Shown here: one piece after another, positions 46,135 through 55,618 of the stretch
How the letters are laid out: the number at the start of each line of letters is the position of its first letter
Numbering within the stretch: position 1 is the first letter of the stretch
Assembly: GCA_903877385.1 (NCBI GenBank)
Contig: CAIRDP010000009.1
Coordinates: forward strand, 1-64,000
From: an uncultured Bacteroidales bacterium
GTDB lineage: Bacteria; Bacteroidota; Bacteroidia; Bacteroidales; FEN-979
Direction: 5' to 3'
Length of the DNA: 64,000 nucleotides
Notes under the pieces: model-generated
The model's database searches: none
Seen by the model: only the letters and a program-made list of their open reading frames with translations
Told to the model about the DNA's origin: nothing
Translations under genes and position numbers: made by a program

Positions 46135-49100
46135 TTAATTCAATACGATTTTTCCGCCCCTGCTTCTTCCGTTGCCCGAAAGGCGTATAAAATAAATCCC
46201 TTTGGAAAGTCCGCTGAGGTCTATTGACTCTTTCAGTGAGGATTTTCTTTCGGGAATGTTCTTGCTGAATACTTCCACTCCTTCGGATGAAATTACGCTT
46301 AGCTGCTGGGCTTCCTTACATTGTTGACATTCCAGTGTAAACAGCCCGTGTGAAGGATTCGGGTAGATGCTTACACCGTCAAGGTCAAGAACCTGTTCAC
46401 CGATGCCAACCTCGCCCTGAATGAGAATATCGGTTAAATAAAGGTTGTTCCCGTTATGGTTGTATGATTCGAACATCAGCTTGATATTCGACATCCCTAC
46501 ATAATTCTGAAGATTGATGGAATAGCAGTCGACTCCGTAAGTGCCGCTGCACCATTCATTGATGCTCTGAGGGACAAATGAATTGGGTGTGGAGGCTGCG
46601 GTCACAAAGGTCAATGGGGTGCCATCAGGACCCATGGCCCATATCCGGGTCCAGGTCTGTCCGCAATCGGTCGAAATTTTAATTACAAGTGAGTCTTTGA
46701 TGCTGAATCTCTGTGCATATGCATGCCTGAAACTCAATTCTACAGGAAGAGTTGCAGGCATCATGAGAGGCGGACTGATCAACTGGTCGCGCCGGCCAAT
46801 ATAAGGATAATTATAAAGATTCATCCATGCAGCTTTTTCTCCGTTTGCAACTCCTGCAACAGATATTGTATCCCAGGTCAAATCGTTATCAGGGTTTCCC
46901 AGGGTCCAGTGGTGATCGCTGAATCCCCCGACGAAGGTTTCCTTGAATGCAGTGCCGTATCCGCCGTTAACGATATACGCAGACCGGGTGACGGAACTTT
47001 GACCGTTATTGTTCGAGGCTATCAGTTTTACGTCGTACGGGCCAACGAGGTTAAACAGGACCTCAGGGTTCTGAGATGTACTGCTTGTGCCGTTAATGTA
47101 AGTAACGGCGTCGGGTGTGAATTGCCATGACCATGCGTTGGGGCAGTTCAGTGACATATCTGTGAATTTCACGGTATCGCCTATACAAAGCAGCTGCTTA
47201 TTGGAAACAAAGTTAACCGCAGGGAGCAGGGTCCCGCTCACAGTAATATAATTGGTTTTAATAATGCTGTCCTGGCCGAATTCATTGCCGCATTTGAGTT
47301 TGACAGGAAAAGAACCAATAGAGTTATAGGTGATACCCGAAGGATTCTGAAGGCTTGAGCTGGTCTGAGATGCACCCGTGAATGTCCAGGCCCAAGTGGT
47401 AGGCACGCCTGCCGAGAGATCCATGAAATTAATCGGGCAGCCCGGTGGGACAATTGTCTGGTTTGACGAGAAATTGGCGGTAAGCGGTGCGTGGTATAAA
47501 TCGGATCCCCACAAGCCTCGTCCATAGGAGCTTGCTTTGATATTATCCTGTGAAACCGAGTCATTGTCATAATATATTTCAAGCTCGGTAATTCTGGCGC
47601 TGGCAGGCAGGCCTGAACTGAAGGATATCCATCCGTTCGTGAAGGAGTCCTTGTAATAAACCCCTGCATCTGTTCCTACATAAAGACCTTCGCTGGCATT
47701 TTTGTAATAAGCGATGGTACTGACGTGAACAGATGGGAGGTTCCCTGTAATTTCAGCCCAGGATATTCCCTTGTTTGTTGATTTGTAAACTTTAGTCCCC
47801 GAGGTCATATAAACAATGTTGGGATCTGAAGGATGAGCGGCAATGGATGTTGCCGTCATAGGAACGGGCAGGTACCCGCTTATGTCGAGCCAGACGGGAC
47901 TTGCATCCAGGCAGTTGTCGGAACGGAATAGTTTGTTGTCGGAGCGTGCGGCATACAGGATGTTGGAGTCGGCAGCCGAATGTTCGAGTACTGCCATATC
48001 CACGCTGTTACTGCCTGCCAGGTTGTCGGAGATCTTGTTGAAATGTATGCTTCCTCCGGGCAGCACATTGCCGGCCCTCCAAATGTTTTTGTACCCGATA
48101 AACATGCTGCGGTGATTTGACCTGCTCAGGATGAAGGGTGTAACCCATGCCCCGGTTTCGGTGATCCCGTTTATGCCGTTGCCGGCAATGTGGGCCTCGC
48201 TGGCATTATTGTACCTGCGGTAGATGTCTCCGTAATATATTGTATAGTAGGTATAAGCGGCATTCGTATAATCGATTGCACATTCCATGCCGTCGCCACC
48301 TCCCGTTGCAAGCCAGTTTGCTCCGGTATAGGTATAGGTGCCGTTATCCTGGAAGCCGTTAATGACCTTGTTCCTGTCGGTCTGGGCAACGCCTAACTTA
48401 TAGATCTGGCCAATGGTCATGGTTTCGGTATAATATTGCCATGATGTGCCGGTATTTGCCGTGCCCCAGAGACCCCCGTCGTTACAGGCATAAAGATTGC
48501 CGTTCACAGGTGAGAATGCCAGCATATGGCAGTCGGCATGAACAGCGGGTACGCCGCATCCGCCGTACCATTGGGAACAGATAGCCCAGGAAGTTCCCCC
48601 GTTTGCCGATTTCCACACATCCACACCTCCTACAAACACCATTTCGGCATTTGTGGGGTTCACTGCAAGCGCCAGGTCATACCAGCCCTGTCCTCCTGAA
48701 TCGGTGCCCCCGCATGAGCCATCGAGGATATTAGGAGTAGTGGACCGGGTTGTGAATGTAAGACCTGAGTCGGTGGAACGGTATAATCCCTGGTATCCGC
48801 TTGAACCGTTTGAAAGAAGGATGTAGACATAACTGTCATTGGCTGCCGAGACGGCGATAACCCCGCGCTGGGCACTGGGCAATCCTGAGGTGATCTGGGT
48901 AAAACTCGTGCCATTGTCGGTGGAACGGTAAAAATGATAGTCTGCAACGGCATAAACAGTATTCGGATCACCGGGTTTAAATTTTATATCCTTGAAATTC
49001 CCGCTTTTTGAGTTTGTCCAGCTTGCTCCTCCGTCGACCGACTTATAAACACCGCTGCTTGTTGCGGCCAGAAATATCATCGGGTTCGTGGGATGTTGCA

Positions 49101-49806
49101 GCATGTTGCCCACGGTTGCATTCCCCATTCCTGTTTTAGAAGGAGCCCAGCTAAGACCACTGTCGGTGCTTTTGAACACTCCCATGCCCGGTGCATCACC
49201 TGCATCCCTGTCGCCTGTCCCGATCAAAATTGTACTTGTATTTGAATAATCGACTACGATAGCCGAAACTCCAAGAGTGGGTAATGTGTCGGTGGAAGTT
49301 GACCAGGTTTGTCCTCCGTCGGAACTGTACCAGAAACCTCCCGACGGGGCTGCTGCATAAAGTTTATTCGGATCCGTTGGATGAAAAGCAATATTATTTA
49401 TTCGGCCGAGTCCTTCATACCCTGCCGGTCCTGGCAGCGGGATCATCGAAGGACCAAGGGATATCCAGTTTCCTGCCTGTGATTTAGTGGATTTTGTTGT
49501 CTTGTAGGAACTGTATGCATTATATGCAGCGTCAGGTGCAGGAATTGAGCCATCGGGGTTTATACGGCTCTGCATCATATATTCCCAGCGTTTAAAAACT
49601 TTCCAGCCGCAGCCCTTCGTGATCGGCCTTCCATTCCAATAGATGTTGAAAGCTCTCTGAGTCTGGAAGAAATTTGCATTCGGGTCCTGCATCATTTGAA
49701 TCCAATAAGGATACTTTGCCGTATCGGATTGAAGATTCTGGGCCAGGATGGCAGCTGGTCTTCCTAAAGCGATAAAAAGAACAACAAGGAGGATGAATTT
49801 TTTCAT
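46135..49806 (-). CDS. T9SS cargo: sortilin/BNR-repeat, PKD and C-terminal sorting domains
   Basis: The 1223-residue protein has a signal peptide (about 1-22, ending LAQ) and a beta-propeller of BNR/VPS10-type repeats. Repeated blocks such as SSDGGQTW, STDSGLSW and SVDGGASW occur through residue ~740. Two PKD domains follow (FMDLSAGVPTTWAWTF, and FTDMSLNCPNAWSWQF). A jelly-roll-like region comes next, then a type A T9SS sorting domain at the end (SIYPNPSHG, GLSKGIYFIRLSG, GGKIVLN). It should be exported by type IX secretion to the surface or medium. The ligand or substrate is unknown. Confidence 0.92.
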   Translation of the reverse strand: MKKFILLVVLFIALGRPAAILAQNLQSDTAKYPYWIQMMQDPNANFFQTQRAFNIYWNGRPITKGCGWKVFKRWEYMMQSRINPDGSIPAPDAAYNAYSSYKTTKSTKSQAGNWISLGPSMIPLPGPAGYEGLGRINNIAFHPTDPNKLYAAAPSGGFWYSSDGGQTWSTSTDTLPTLGVSAIVVDYSNTSTILIGTGDRDAGDAPGMGVFKSTDSGLSWAPSKTGMGNATVGNMLQHPTNPMIFLAATSSGVYKSVDGGASWTNSKSGNFKDIKFKPGDPNTVYAVADYHFYRSTDNGTSFTQITSGLPSAQRGVIAVSAANDSYVYILLSNGSSGYQGLYRSTDSGLTFTTRSTTPNILDGSCGGTDSGGQGWYDLALAVNPTNAEMVFVGGVDVWKSANGGTSWAICSQWYGGCGVPAVHADCHMLAFSPVNGNLYACNDGGLWGTANTGTSWQYYTETMTIGQIYKLGVAQTDRNKVINGFQDNGTYTYTGANWLATGGGDGMECAIDYTNAAYTYYTIYYGDIYRRYNNASEAHIAGNGINGITETGAWVTPFILSRSNHRSMFIGYKNIWRAGNVLPGGSIHFNKISDNLAGSNSVDMAVLEHSAADSNILYAARSDNKLFRSDNCLDASPVWLDISGYLPVPMTATSIAAHPSDPNIVYMTSGTKVYKSTNKGISWAEITGNLPSVHVSTIAYYKNASEGLYVGTDAGVYYKDSFTNGWISFSSGLPASARITELEIYYDNDSVSQDNIKASSYGRGLWGSDLYHAPLTANFSSNQTIVPPGCPINFMDLSAGVPTTWAWTFTGASQTSSSLQNPSGITYNSIGSFPVKLKCGNEFGQDSIIKTNYITVSGTLLPAVNFVSNKQLLCIGDTVKFTDMSLNCPNAWSWQFTPDAVTYINGTSSTSQNPEVLFNLVGPYDVKLIASNNNGQSSVTRSAYIVNGGYGTAFKETFVGGFSDHHWTLGNPDNDLTWDTISVAGVANGEKAAWMNLYNYPYIGRRDQLISPPLMMPATLPVELSFRHAYAQRFSIKDSLVIKISTDCGQTWTRIWAMGPDGTPLTFVTAASTPNSFVPQSINEWCSGTYGVDCYSINLQNYVGMSNIKLMFESYNHNGNNLYLTDILIQGEVGIGEQVLDLDGVSIYPNPSHGLFTLECQQCKEAQQLSVISSEGVEVFSKNIPERKSSLKESIDLSGLSKGIYFIRLSGNGRSRGGKIVLN

Positions 49807-49834
49807 AGGGAACAGAATAAGGTTTTTAACCTAG

Positions 49835-49842
49835 CAAAATTA
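49835..49842 (-). promoter_or_regulatory. Possible -7 element for the T9SS cargo gene
   Basis: TAATTTTG on the minus strand (49842-49835), 28 bases before the start codon, matches TAnnTTTG. No clear -33 box is present. Confidence 0.4.
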
Positions 49843-49920
49843 CTAAAAATTAGGGAGATGAAGCCAGGTGAAGCCAAAAAGAGTAAGCAAATGAGAAGTA
49901 CGAAAATTCACCACATTGTT

Positions 49921-49928
49921 TATTTTTG
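49921..49928 (+). promoter_or_regulatory. Possible -7 element for ccoI
   Basis: TATTTTTG ends four bases before the chosen ccoI ATG at 49933. A start site six or so bases after the box would give a nearly leaderless message. Confidence 0.35.
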
Positions 49929-49932
49929 CGCC

Positions 49933-52350
49933 ATGACAAAAAACGAGGCTTCGGTAAGATGTTTTCATTGCGGTGAGGACTGCGGATCCAATATTATTCA
50001 GTTTGAGGAAAAGCCTTTTTGTTGCTCGGGATGCCAAACGGTATATGAGATCCTCAGTAAAAGCAACTCAGTTGAGTATTACAAGCTGGGTGAGCACCCG
50101 GGTTTGAAGAATAATTCCGCTGCACTTGGCCAGCGCTACGATTTCCTTGACAACGATGAGATTAAATCCGAGATCCTTGACTTTTCCGACAACGGAGTGT
50201 CGAGGGTGAAATTTTTTATCCCGAATATACACTGCAGCTCCTGTATATGGCTTCTTGAAAACCTCCACCGGCTTCAACCCGGGATAATGAATTCCGCAGT
50301 ACATTTTACGAAGAAAGAGGCCACATTTACATTTCATGAATCGGGGATAACCCTGAGAGGCCTGGTGGAGCTGCTTGCTTCGATAAATTATGCCCCATAC
50401 ATATCACTTGAATCAGTTGATAAAAGACCCAAAAAGAGCATAAACAGGGGAGTATACTATCGTTTGGGAGTTGCCGGCTTTTGCTTCGGGAACATTATGC
50501 TATTCAGTTTTCCATCCTATCTGACCATCGATGATTCAGTAGAGCATTTCATACGGCAGAACTTCGGGATACTGAATATCCTGCTGGGAATACCTGTTGC
50601 ATTTTATTCCGGATCCGGTTTTTTTATTTCAGCCTACAAGGGACTTAAAAAGCGCTTTATCAGCATCGATCTCCCGATCGCGATAGGAATACTGGCCCTG
50701 TTTTTCAGGTCGGCTTACGAGATTATTTCAGGCTCAGGGCCCGGCTTTATGGACTCATTAGCCGGTTTGCTTTTTTTTCTGCTGATAGGTAAATGGTACC
50801 AGGGATTGACGTACCAGGCACTTTCATTCGAAAGGGACTACCGTTCGTATTTCCCTGTGGCTGTTACCCTGATTTCAGATTCCGGGCAGGAAAGCGTGCT
50901 TCCTCTCAAACATCTCAAGACCGGGATGCGGATTCTCGTAAGGAATACTGAGCTCGTACCTGCCGATGCCATCCTGGTCAAGGGCGAAGGATACATTGAT
51001 TACAGTTTCGTCAGCGGGGAGTCGGATGCTGTGAAGAAAGAGGAGGGGCAGAGAATTTTTGCCGGAGGCAAGCAGATGGGTCCGGCCATAGAGCTGTTGA
51101 TTGAAAAAGAAGTTACCCAGAGCCGGCTCACCGAGCTGTGGAACCAGAAACAAAGCAATGATACCCGGCAAAACAACATGGAATCGCTTATTGATGTGAT
51201 AAGCAGGTATTTTACCGTGGTCATTTTGATCCTTGCCTTCGTATCAGGCCTGGTATGGTGGTTCATCAATCCTTCCCAGGCAGCGCTTGTCGTTACTTCC
51301 ATACTCATCGTCGCATGTCCCTGCGCCCTGGCCATGACTCTCCCGTTCTCATTCGGAGGAGCAATGAGGGTTTTTGGCAGGAACGGCTTTTATGTCAAAC
51401 GAAGTTCAGTGATAGAGTCACTTTCACGGATCAATACCATCGTGCTTGATAAGACCGGCACTCTTACCAAAACCCATGATCTTGATGCAAACCTGGAGAA
51501 TCTTGAGCTGAAAGGAGATTCACTGAACCTGGTACGTTCGCTTGCCAGGCACTCAACACATCCCATGAGCGTAGCGGTTTACCAGGCGCTCCCTAATGCA
51601 AACCCGCTGCCCGTGACGGATTTCAAAGAACATACCTCCAAAGGCACGGAAGGAAAGGTAAACAACCTTCACATAAAACTGGGCTCCGAAGAATTTGTTC
51701 TTGGAAGCCGGTCGGCGGGCAAGCCTGCCGGCAGCCTGTTTGTTTCCATAGACGGGATGCCCTCAGGATACATTATATTAAAACATAAATACAGGGACGG
51801 AATGCGAGAAGTGCTTACAGCGCTTGGAGAAAAGTATGAACTCCACCTGCTTTCGGGCGACAATGATGCGGAACTCCCTGTTTTACTGGAATATTTCGCT
51901 TCACCTGAACACCTGAACTTCAACCAGGGCCCGCTTGAGAAACTAAGCTATGTGAGGAAACTGAAAGCTGAGGGTAAAAGGGTGATGATGATTGGCGACG
52001 GGCTGAATGATGCTGGGGCTTTGAATGAAAGCGATTGCGGGATTTCAATAGCCGATGACGTATATAATTTTTCTCCTTCCTGCGATGCCATTCTTGAATC
52101 CAGGCAGTTCGGAAAACTTGCCGACTTTCTTTCGTTCAGCAAGACCAGCAAAAGAATAGTCATTCTAAGCATGTTGTTTTCCTTCTTTTATAACCTTATA
52201 GGATTAAGTTTTGCAATCAGCGGCAACCTAACACCGATTGTTTCGGCAATACTTATGCCGCTCAGCTCAGTTTCAGTCATATTGCTTATTACTGTAGCAA
52301 CTTACCTTGCTTCGGCCAGTGCAAAACTAAACATAGCATATTCAGTCTGA
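49933..52350 (+). CDS. ccoI: Copper-transporting P-type ATPase for cbb3 oxidase
   Basis: I chose the ATG at 49933 (805 residues) since family similarity starts with VRCFHCGEDCG; the ATG at 49858 would add 25 unconserved residues. Motifs in order: CFHCGEDC and CCSGCQTVYEI (cysteine-rich N terminus), a heavy-metal-associated IHCSSCIWLLE, the membrane CPCAL copper motif, the phosphorylation site DKTGTLT, and GDGLNDAGAL. CcoI/FixI exports copper used for CcoN assembly. It is followed by ccoS and ccoNO, the usual order. Confidence 0.95.
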   Translation: MTKNEASVRCFHCGEDCGSNIIQFEEKPFCCSGCQTVYEILSKSNSVEYYKLGEHPGLKNNSAALGQRYDFLDNDEIKSEILDFSDNGVSRVKFFIPNIHCSSCIWLLENLHRLQPGIMNSAVHFTKKEATFTFHESGITLRGLVELLASINYAPYISLESVDKRPKKSINRGVYYRLGVAGFCFGNIMLFSFPSYLTIDDSVEHFIRQNFGILNILLGIPVAFYSGSGFFISAYKGLKKRFISIDLPIAIGILALFFRSAYEIISGSGPGFMDSLAGLLFFLLIGKWYQGLTYQALSFERDYRSYFPVAVTLISDSGQESVLPLKHLKTGMRILVRNTELVPADAILVKGEGYIDYSFVSGESDAVKKEEGQRIFAGGKQMGPAIELLIEKEVTQSRLTELWNQKQSNDTRQNNMESLIDVISRYFTVVILILAFVSGLVWWFINPSQAALVVTSILIVACPCALAMTLPFSFGGAMRVFGRNGFYVKRSSVIESLSRINTIVLDKTGTLTKTHDLDANLENLELKGDSLNLVRSLARHSTHPMSVAVYQALPNANPLPVTDFKEHTSKGTEGKVNNLHIKLGSEEFVLGSRSAGKPAGSLFVSIDGMPSGYIILKHKYRDGMREVLTALGEKYELHLLSGDNDAELPVLLEYFASPEHLNFNQGPLEKLSYVRKLKAEGKRVMMIGDGLNDAGALNESDCGISIADDVYNFSPSCDAILESRQFGKLADFLSFSKTSKRIVILSMLFSFFYNLIGLSFAISGNLTPIVSAILMPLSSVSVILLITVATYLASASAKLNIAYSV

Positions 52351-52390
52351 ATATAAATTATTGGAATTTTGAGTATTTCGGTATTGTAAT

Positions 52391-52423
52391 CTTGGAATTC
52401 TCATTTTGATCTTCTTACATTTG
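52391..52423 (+). promoter_or_regulatory. Putative promoter of ccoS-ccoNO operon
   Basis: TACATTTG (52416-52423) matches -7; CTTG at 52391-52394 with a 21-base spacer is a three-of-four match to -33. It lies 22 bases before ccoS. Confidence 0.5.
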
Positions 52424-52445
52424 CTTCTTACATTATTTTTCGGTT

Positions 52446-52646
52446 ATGAATGTTATCCTTGTCCTGGTCGGATTCAGTCTGGTGGTTGCGCTGGCGGGGC
52501 TAATTGCTTTTTTCTGGTCGGTAAGGACCGGGCAATATGATGATCCGTACGGCTCATCGGTAAGGATTTTATTTGATGATGAGAAGCCCAATGAGCCCGG
52601 GACTGTTGTTCCCTGTGAGAAAGAAGATCCAACAAACCAAATATAA
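52446..52646 (+). CDS. ccoS: cbb3 oxidase assembly protein CcoS
   Basis: A 66-residue protein with one membrane helix (about 3-24) and the family motif W-SVRTGQYDDPYG just after it. CcoS is needed for heme and copper insertion into CcoN. It precedes ccoNO by three bases. Confidence 0.92.
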   Translation: MNVILVLVGFSLVVALAGLIAFFWSVRTGQYDDPYGSSVRILFDDEKPNEPGTVVPCEKEDPTNQI

Positions 52647-52649
52647 TAT

Positions 52650-54818
52650 ATGGAAAATCAAAACTTTTACTACGACAACAAAACTGTTAAGTTTTTTGCC
52701 TATGCCACCCTGTTCTGGGGGGTCATCGGGATGGTAGTCGGCCTTTTGCTGGCACTGCAGTTTATCTGGCCTCAGCTTACCTTTGGTATCCCGTATACAA
52801 CCTTTGGAAGGATCCGTCCCATACACACCAATGCGGTGATCTTTGCATTTGTAGGGAACGGGATGTTTACAGGGATTTATTATTCGCTGCAGCGTCTTTG
52901 CAAGGCAAGGATGTTCAGTGATATTTTAAGCAAAATTCATTTCTGGGGCTGGCAGCTGATCATTGTGGCCGCAGCCCTCACATTCGCTTTCGGGTTTACT
53001 ACAGGTAAGGAGTATGCCGAGCTTGAATGGCCCATCGATATCCTTGTGGCCGTGATCTGGATCGTTTTCGGATGGAATATGATAGGTACTATCATTAAGC
53101 GTCGTACAAGGCATATTTATGTAGCCATCTGGTTTTACCTGGCCACTTTTGTGACGGTGGCTGTACTGCATGTGGCAAACAGCATCGAGATCCCTGTGAC
53201 TTTTTTCAAGTCATATATAGTTTATGCAGGTGTACAGGATGCGCTGGTGCAATGGTGGTACGGGCATAATGCCGTGGCATTTTTCCTTACGACTCCATTC
53301 CTGGGGCTGATGTATTATTATCTGCCGAAGGCAGCCAACAGGCCGATATACTCATACAGGCTATCGATAGTCCATTTCTGGGCTTTGATCTTTCTTTATA
53401 TCTGGGCAGGCCCCCATCACCTGATCTATTCAGCCCTTCCAAACTGGGCACAATCACTCGGGGTGGTGTTTTCGGTCATGCTTATTGCTCCTTCCTGGGG
53501 CGGTATGGTCAACGGACTTCTGACACTTCGCGGTGCATGGGATAAAGTTCGCGAGGATCCCGTACTTAAATTCATGGTTGTTGCTGTAACTGCATATGGG
53601 ATGTCAACATTTGAAGGACCCATGATGTCGACCAAGACAGTGAATGCGATATCCCATTTCACTGACTGGACGGTTGGGCACGCTCATATCGGCGCACTCG
53701 GATGGAACGGTTTTATGACCTTTGCGGTTCTTTACTGGCTGATCCCAAGGATATTCAGGACCAATCTTTATTCAAAGAAAATGGCCAACACTCATTTCTG
53801 GATCGGGACTCTTGGCATCATTTTCTATGCAGTACCTCTTTACTGGGGCGCAATCACCCAGTTCCTGATGTGGAAAGAATTCACAGCTGAAGGCTTCCTG
53901 AAATATCCCAATTTCCTTGAAACGGTCACCCAGCTTAGGCCCATGTATGCTGCCAGGGCTATTGGCGGTGGTTTATATATCGTGGGAGTTGTGATGGGTG
54001 TTTATAACCTGATCCTTACCATACGTCAGGGCGACTTCCTTGCCGAAGAAGCTGCTTCGGCACCTGCTCTTGAGCCTGTCTCGGGGAAAAGGGCTGCAGG
54101 CGAAGGCGCACACCGCTGGCTGGAACGCAGGCCGGTTCAGTTCACGATATTTGCTCTGCTGGCTATTCTTATAGGTGGTATCATTGAAATCGTGCCCTTG
54201 TACCTGATCAAAACAAATATCCCTACGATCGCAAGCGTGAAGCCGTATACTCCTCTTGAACTCCAGGGCCGAGACATTTATGTAAGGGAAGGATGCTATA
54301 CCTGCCATTCACAGGAAGTCAGGCCTTTCCGTTCCGAAACCGAGCGTTACGGACAGTATTCAAAAGCCGGCGAATATGTTTACGACCATCCTTTCCAGTG
54401 GGGCTCAAAACGTAACGGACCTGACCTCTCGAGGGAAGGTGTTGTTAACGGGAAACAGTACAAGCCCAATTCATGGCATTACAACCATATGCTGAACCCG
54501 CAGAAGCTGAATGCACAATCCATCATGCCGGTCTATAAATGGCTGATCGCCGATGACCTGGATATGAGTACGACAGCCAAAAAGATACGAGTAATGCAGA
54601 TGCTTGGCGTACCCTATCCTGCCGGCTTTGACAAGACAGCCAATGATGTCCTTTTACAGCAGGCCTCCCTGATTTCGGCCGATCTCAAGACGCAGGGGAT
54701 AGATTGTGCCCCGAACAAAGAGATCATTGCCGTGATCGCTTATCTTCAGAGGCTTGGTGTTGATATACATTCAGCAGGATTGTCAGCTGCTTCCGCATCC
54801 GAAAATCCTGTTAAATAA
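52650..54818 (+). CDS. ccoNO: cbb3 oxidase subunits I and II fused (CcoN-CcoO)
   Basis: The 722 residues join the 12-helix catalytic CcoN (about 1-480) to the monoheme cytochrome CcoO (about 500-722). CcoN metal and heme ligands are in PIHTNAVIF, WWYGHNAVAF, WAGPHHLIYS and VGHAHIGALGWNG. CcoO has one membrane anchor near 500-525, CYTCHSQEVRPF for heme c, and the axial methionine likely in SIMPVYKWL. Fused CcoNO is common in Bacteroidota. It reduces oxygen at low tension with proton pumping. Confidence 0.97.
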   Translation: MENQNFYYDNKTVKFFAYATLFWGVIGMVVGLLLALQFIWPQLTFGIPYTTFGRIRPIHTNAVIFAFVGNGMFTGIYYSLQRLCKARMFSDILSKIHFWGWQLIIVAAALTFAFGFTTGKEYAELEWPIDILVAVIWIVFGWNMIGTIIKRRTRHIYVAIWFYLATFVTVAVLHVANSIEIPVTFFKSYIVYAGVQDALVQWWYGHNAVAFFLTTPFLGLMYYYLPKAANRPIYSYRLSIVHFWALIFLYIWAGPHHLIYSALPNWAQSLGVVFSVMLIAPSWGGMVNGLLTLRGAWDKVREDPVLKFMVVAVTAYGMSTFEGPMMSTKTVNAISHFTDWTVGHAHIGALGWNGFMTFAVLYWLIPRIFRTNLYSKKMANTHFWIGTLGIIFYAVPLYWGAITQFLMWKEFTAEGFLKYPNFLETVTQLRPMYAARAIGGGLYIVGVVMGVYNLILTIRQGDFLAEEAASAPALEPVSGKRAAGEGAHRWLERRPVQFTIFALLAILIGGIIEIVPLYLIKTNIPTIASVKPYTPLELQGRDIYVREGCYTCHSQEVRPFRSETERYGQYSKAGEYVYDHPFQWGSKRNGPDLSREGVVNGKQYKPNSWHYNHMLNPQKLNAQSIMPVYKWLIADDLDMSTTAKKIRVMQMLGVPYPAGFDKTANDVLLQQASLISADLKTQGIDCAPNKEIIAVIAYLQRLGVDIHSAGLSAASASENPVK

Positions 54819-54829
54819 AAACCGGAATT

Positions 54830-55012
54830 ATGTTCAGCCAGGTTTTTCAGTCAGTCAGCGGCATCAATAATTACGGTCTGATCTCAACGGTCATATTTTT
54901 CGTTTTTTTTACCGTAATGGGATTGTATGCCTTTACCGTGAAGAAGGAAGACTTGTCGGAATTCAGCCGCATGCCGTTTGAGGACGAAACCAAAGATTCA
55001 AATGAAGTTTAA
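54830..55012 (+). CDS. ccoQ: cbb3 oxidase small subunit CcoQ
   Basis: A 60-residue protein with one membrane helix (about 17-37) and a charged C-terminal end (KKEDLSEFSRMPFEDE). Size, helix and place between ccoNO and ccoP identify it as CcoQ/FixQ. Confidence 0.85.
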   Translation: MFSQVFQSVSGINNYGLISTVIFFVFFTVMGLYAFTVKKEDLSEFSRMPFEDETKDSNEV

Positions 55013-55029
55013 GATTTAAAAATATCACC

Positions 55030-55617
55030 ATGGAAATCAACGATAAAAATCCAGTGGAAAAAGATGAACTGACCGGTGACAAACTGCTGTCGGGACATGA
55101 TTATGACAACATCAGGGAGCTGGACAACAAGCTTCCGAAATGGTGGGTTTGGTTATTTATCATCACTATTGTTTATGCAGTAGTTTATTTACTCGTGTTT
55201 GATGTATTCAGGATTGCGCCTCACCAGGAAGCTGAATATGCCAATGAAATGGCTGCAGTGGCTTCACTTGCACCGGCACCACAGGCAATGGTATTTGATA
55301 CATTGATGGTACCGCTAACCGACCAGCCTGCCCTGGATGCAGGCAAGGCCATTTTCGACAAGAACTGCGTGGTTTGCCATAAAACCCAGGGGCAGGGTCT
55401 TGTGGGGCCAAACCTTACCGATAATTATTCAATACATGGCTGCAGGTTCATCGATGCAGTCAATGTAATCGCAACCGGTGTGCCTGAAAAGGGAATGATC
55501 TCCTGGAAGACCCAGCTCACCAAGGAGCAGATAATCCAGGTAGCCAGTTATACAATGACCCTCAGGGGTACAAATCCACCTGATCCAAAAGCACCGCAGG
55601 GAGATCCCTGCAAGTGA
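55030..55617 (+). CDS. ccoP: cbb3 oxidase subunit III, monoheme CcoP
   Basis: The 195 residues have an N-terminal region with KLPKWWVWLFIITIVYAVVYL as membrane anchor (about 35-56), then one cytochrome c domain with CVVCH near residue 114-118 and the methionine in GMISWK. Proteobacterial CcoP has two hemes; only one CxxCH is present here, as often seen in Bacteroidota. It transfers electrons from cytochrome c to CcoO. Confidence 0.93.
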   Translation: MEINDKNPVEKDELTGDKLLSGHDYDNIRELDNKLPKWWVWLFIITIVYAVVYLLVFDVFRIAPHQEAEYANEMAAVASLAPAPQAMVFDTLMVPLTDQPALDAGKAIFDKNCVVCHKTQGQGLVGPNLTDNYSIHGCRFIDAVNVIATGVPEKGMISWKTQLTKEQIIQVASYTMTLRGTNPPDPKAPQGDPCK

Positions 55618-55618
55618 A

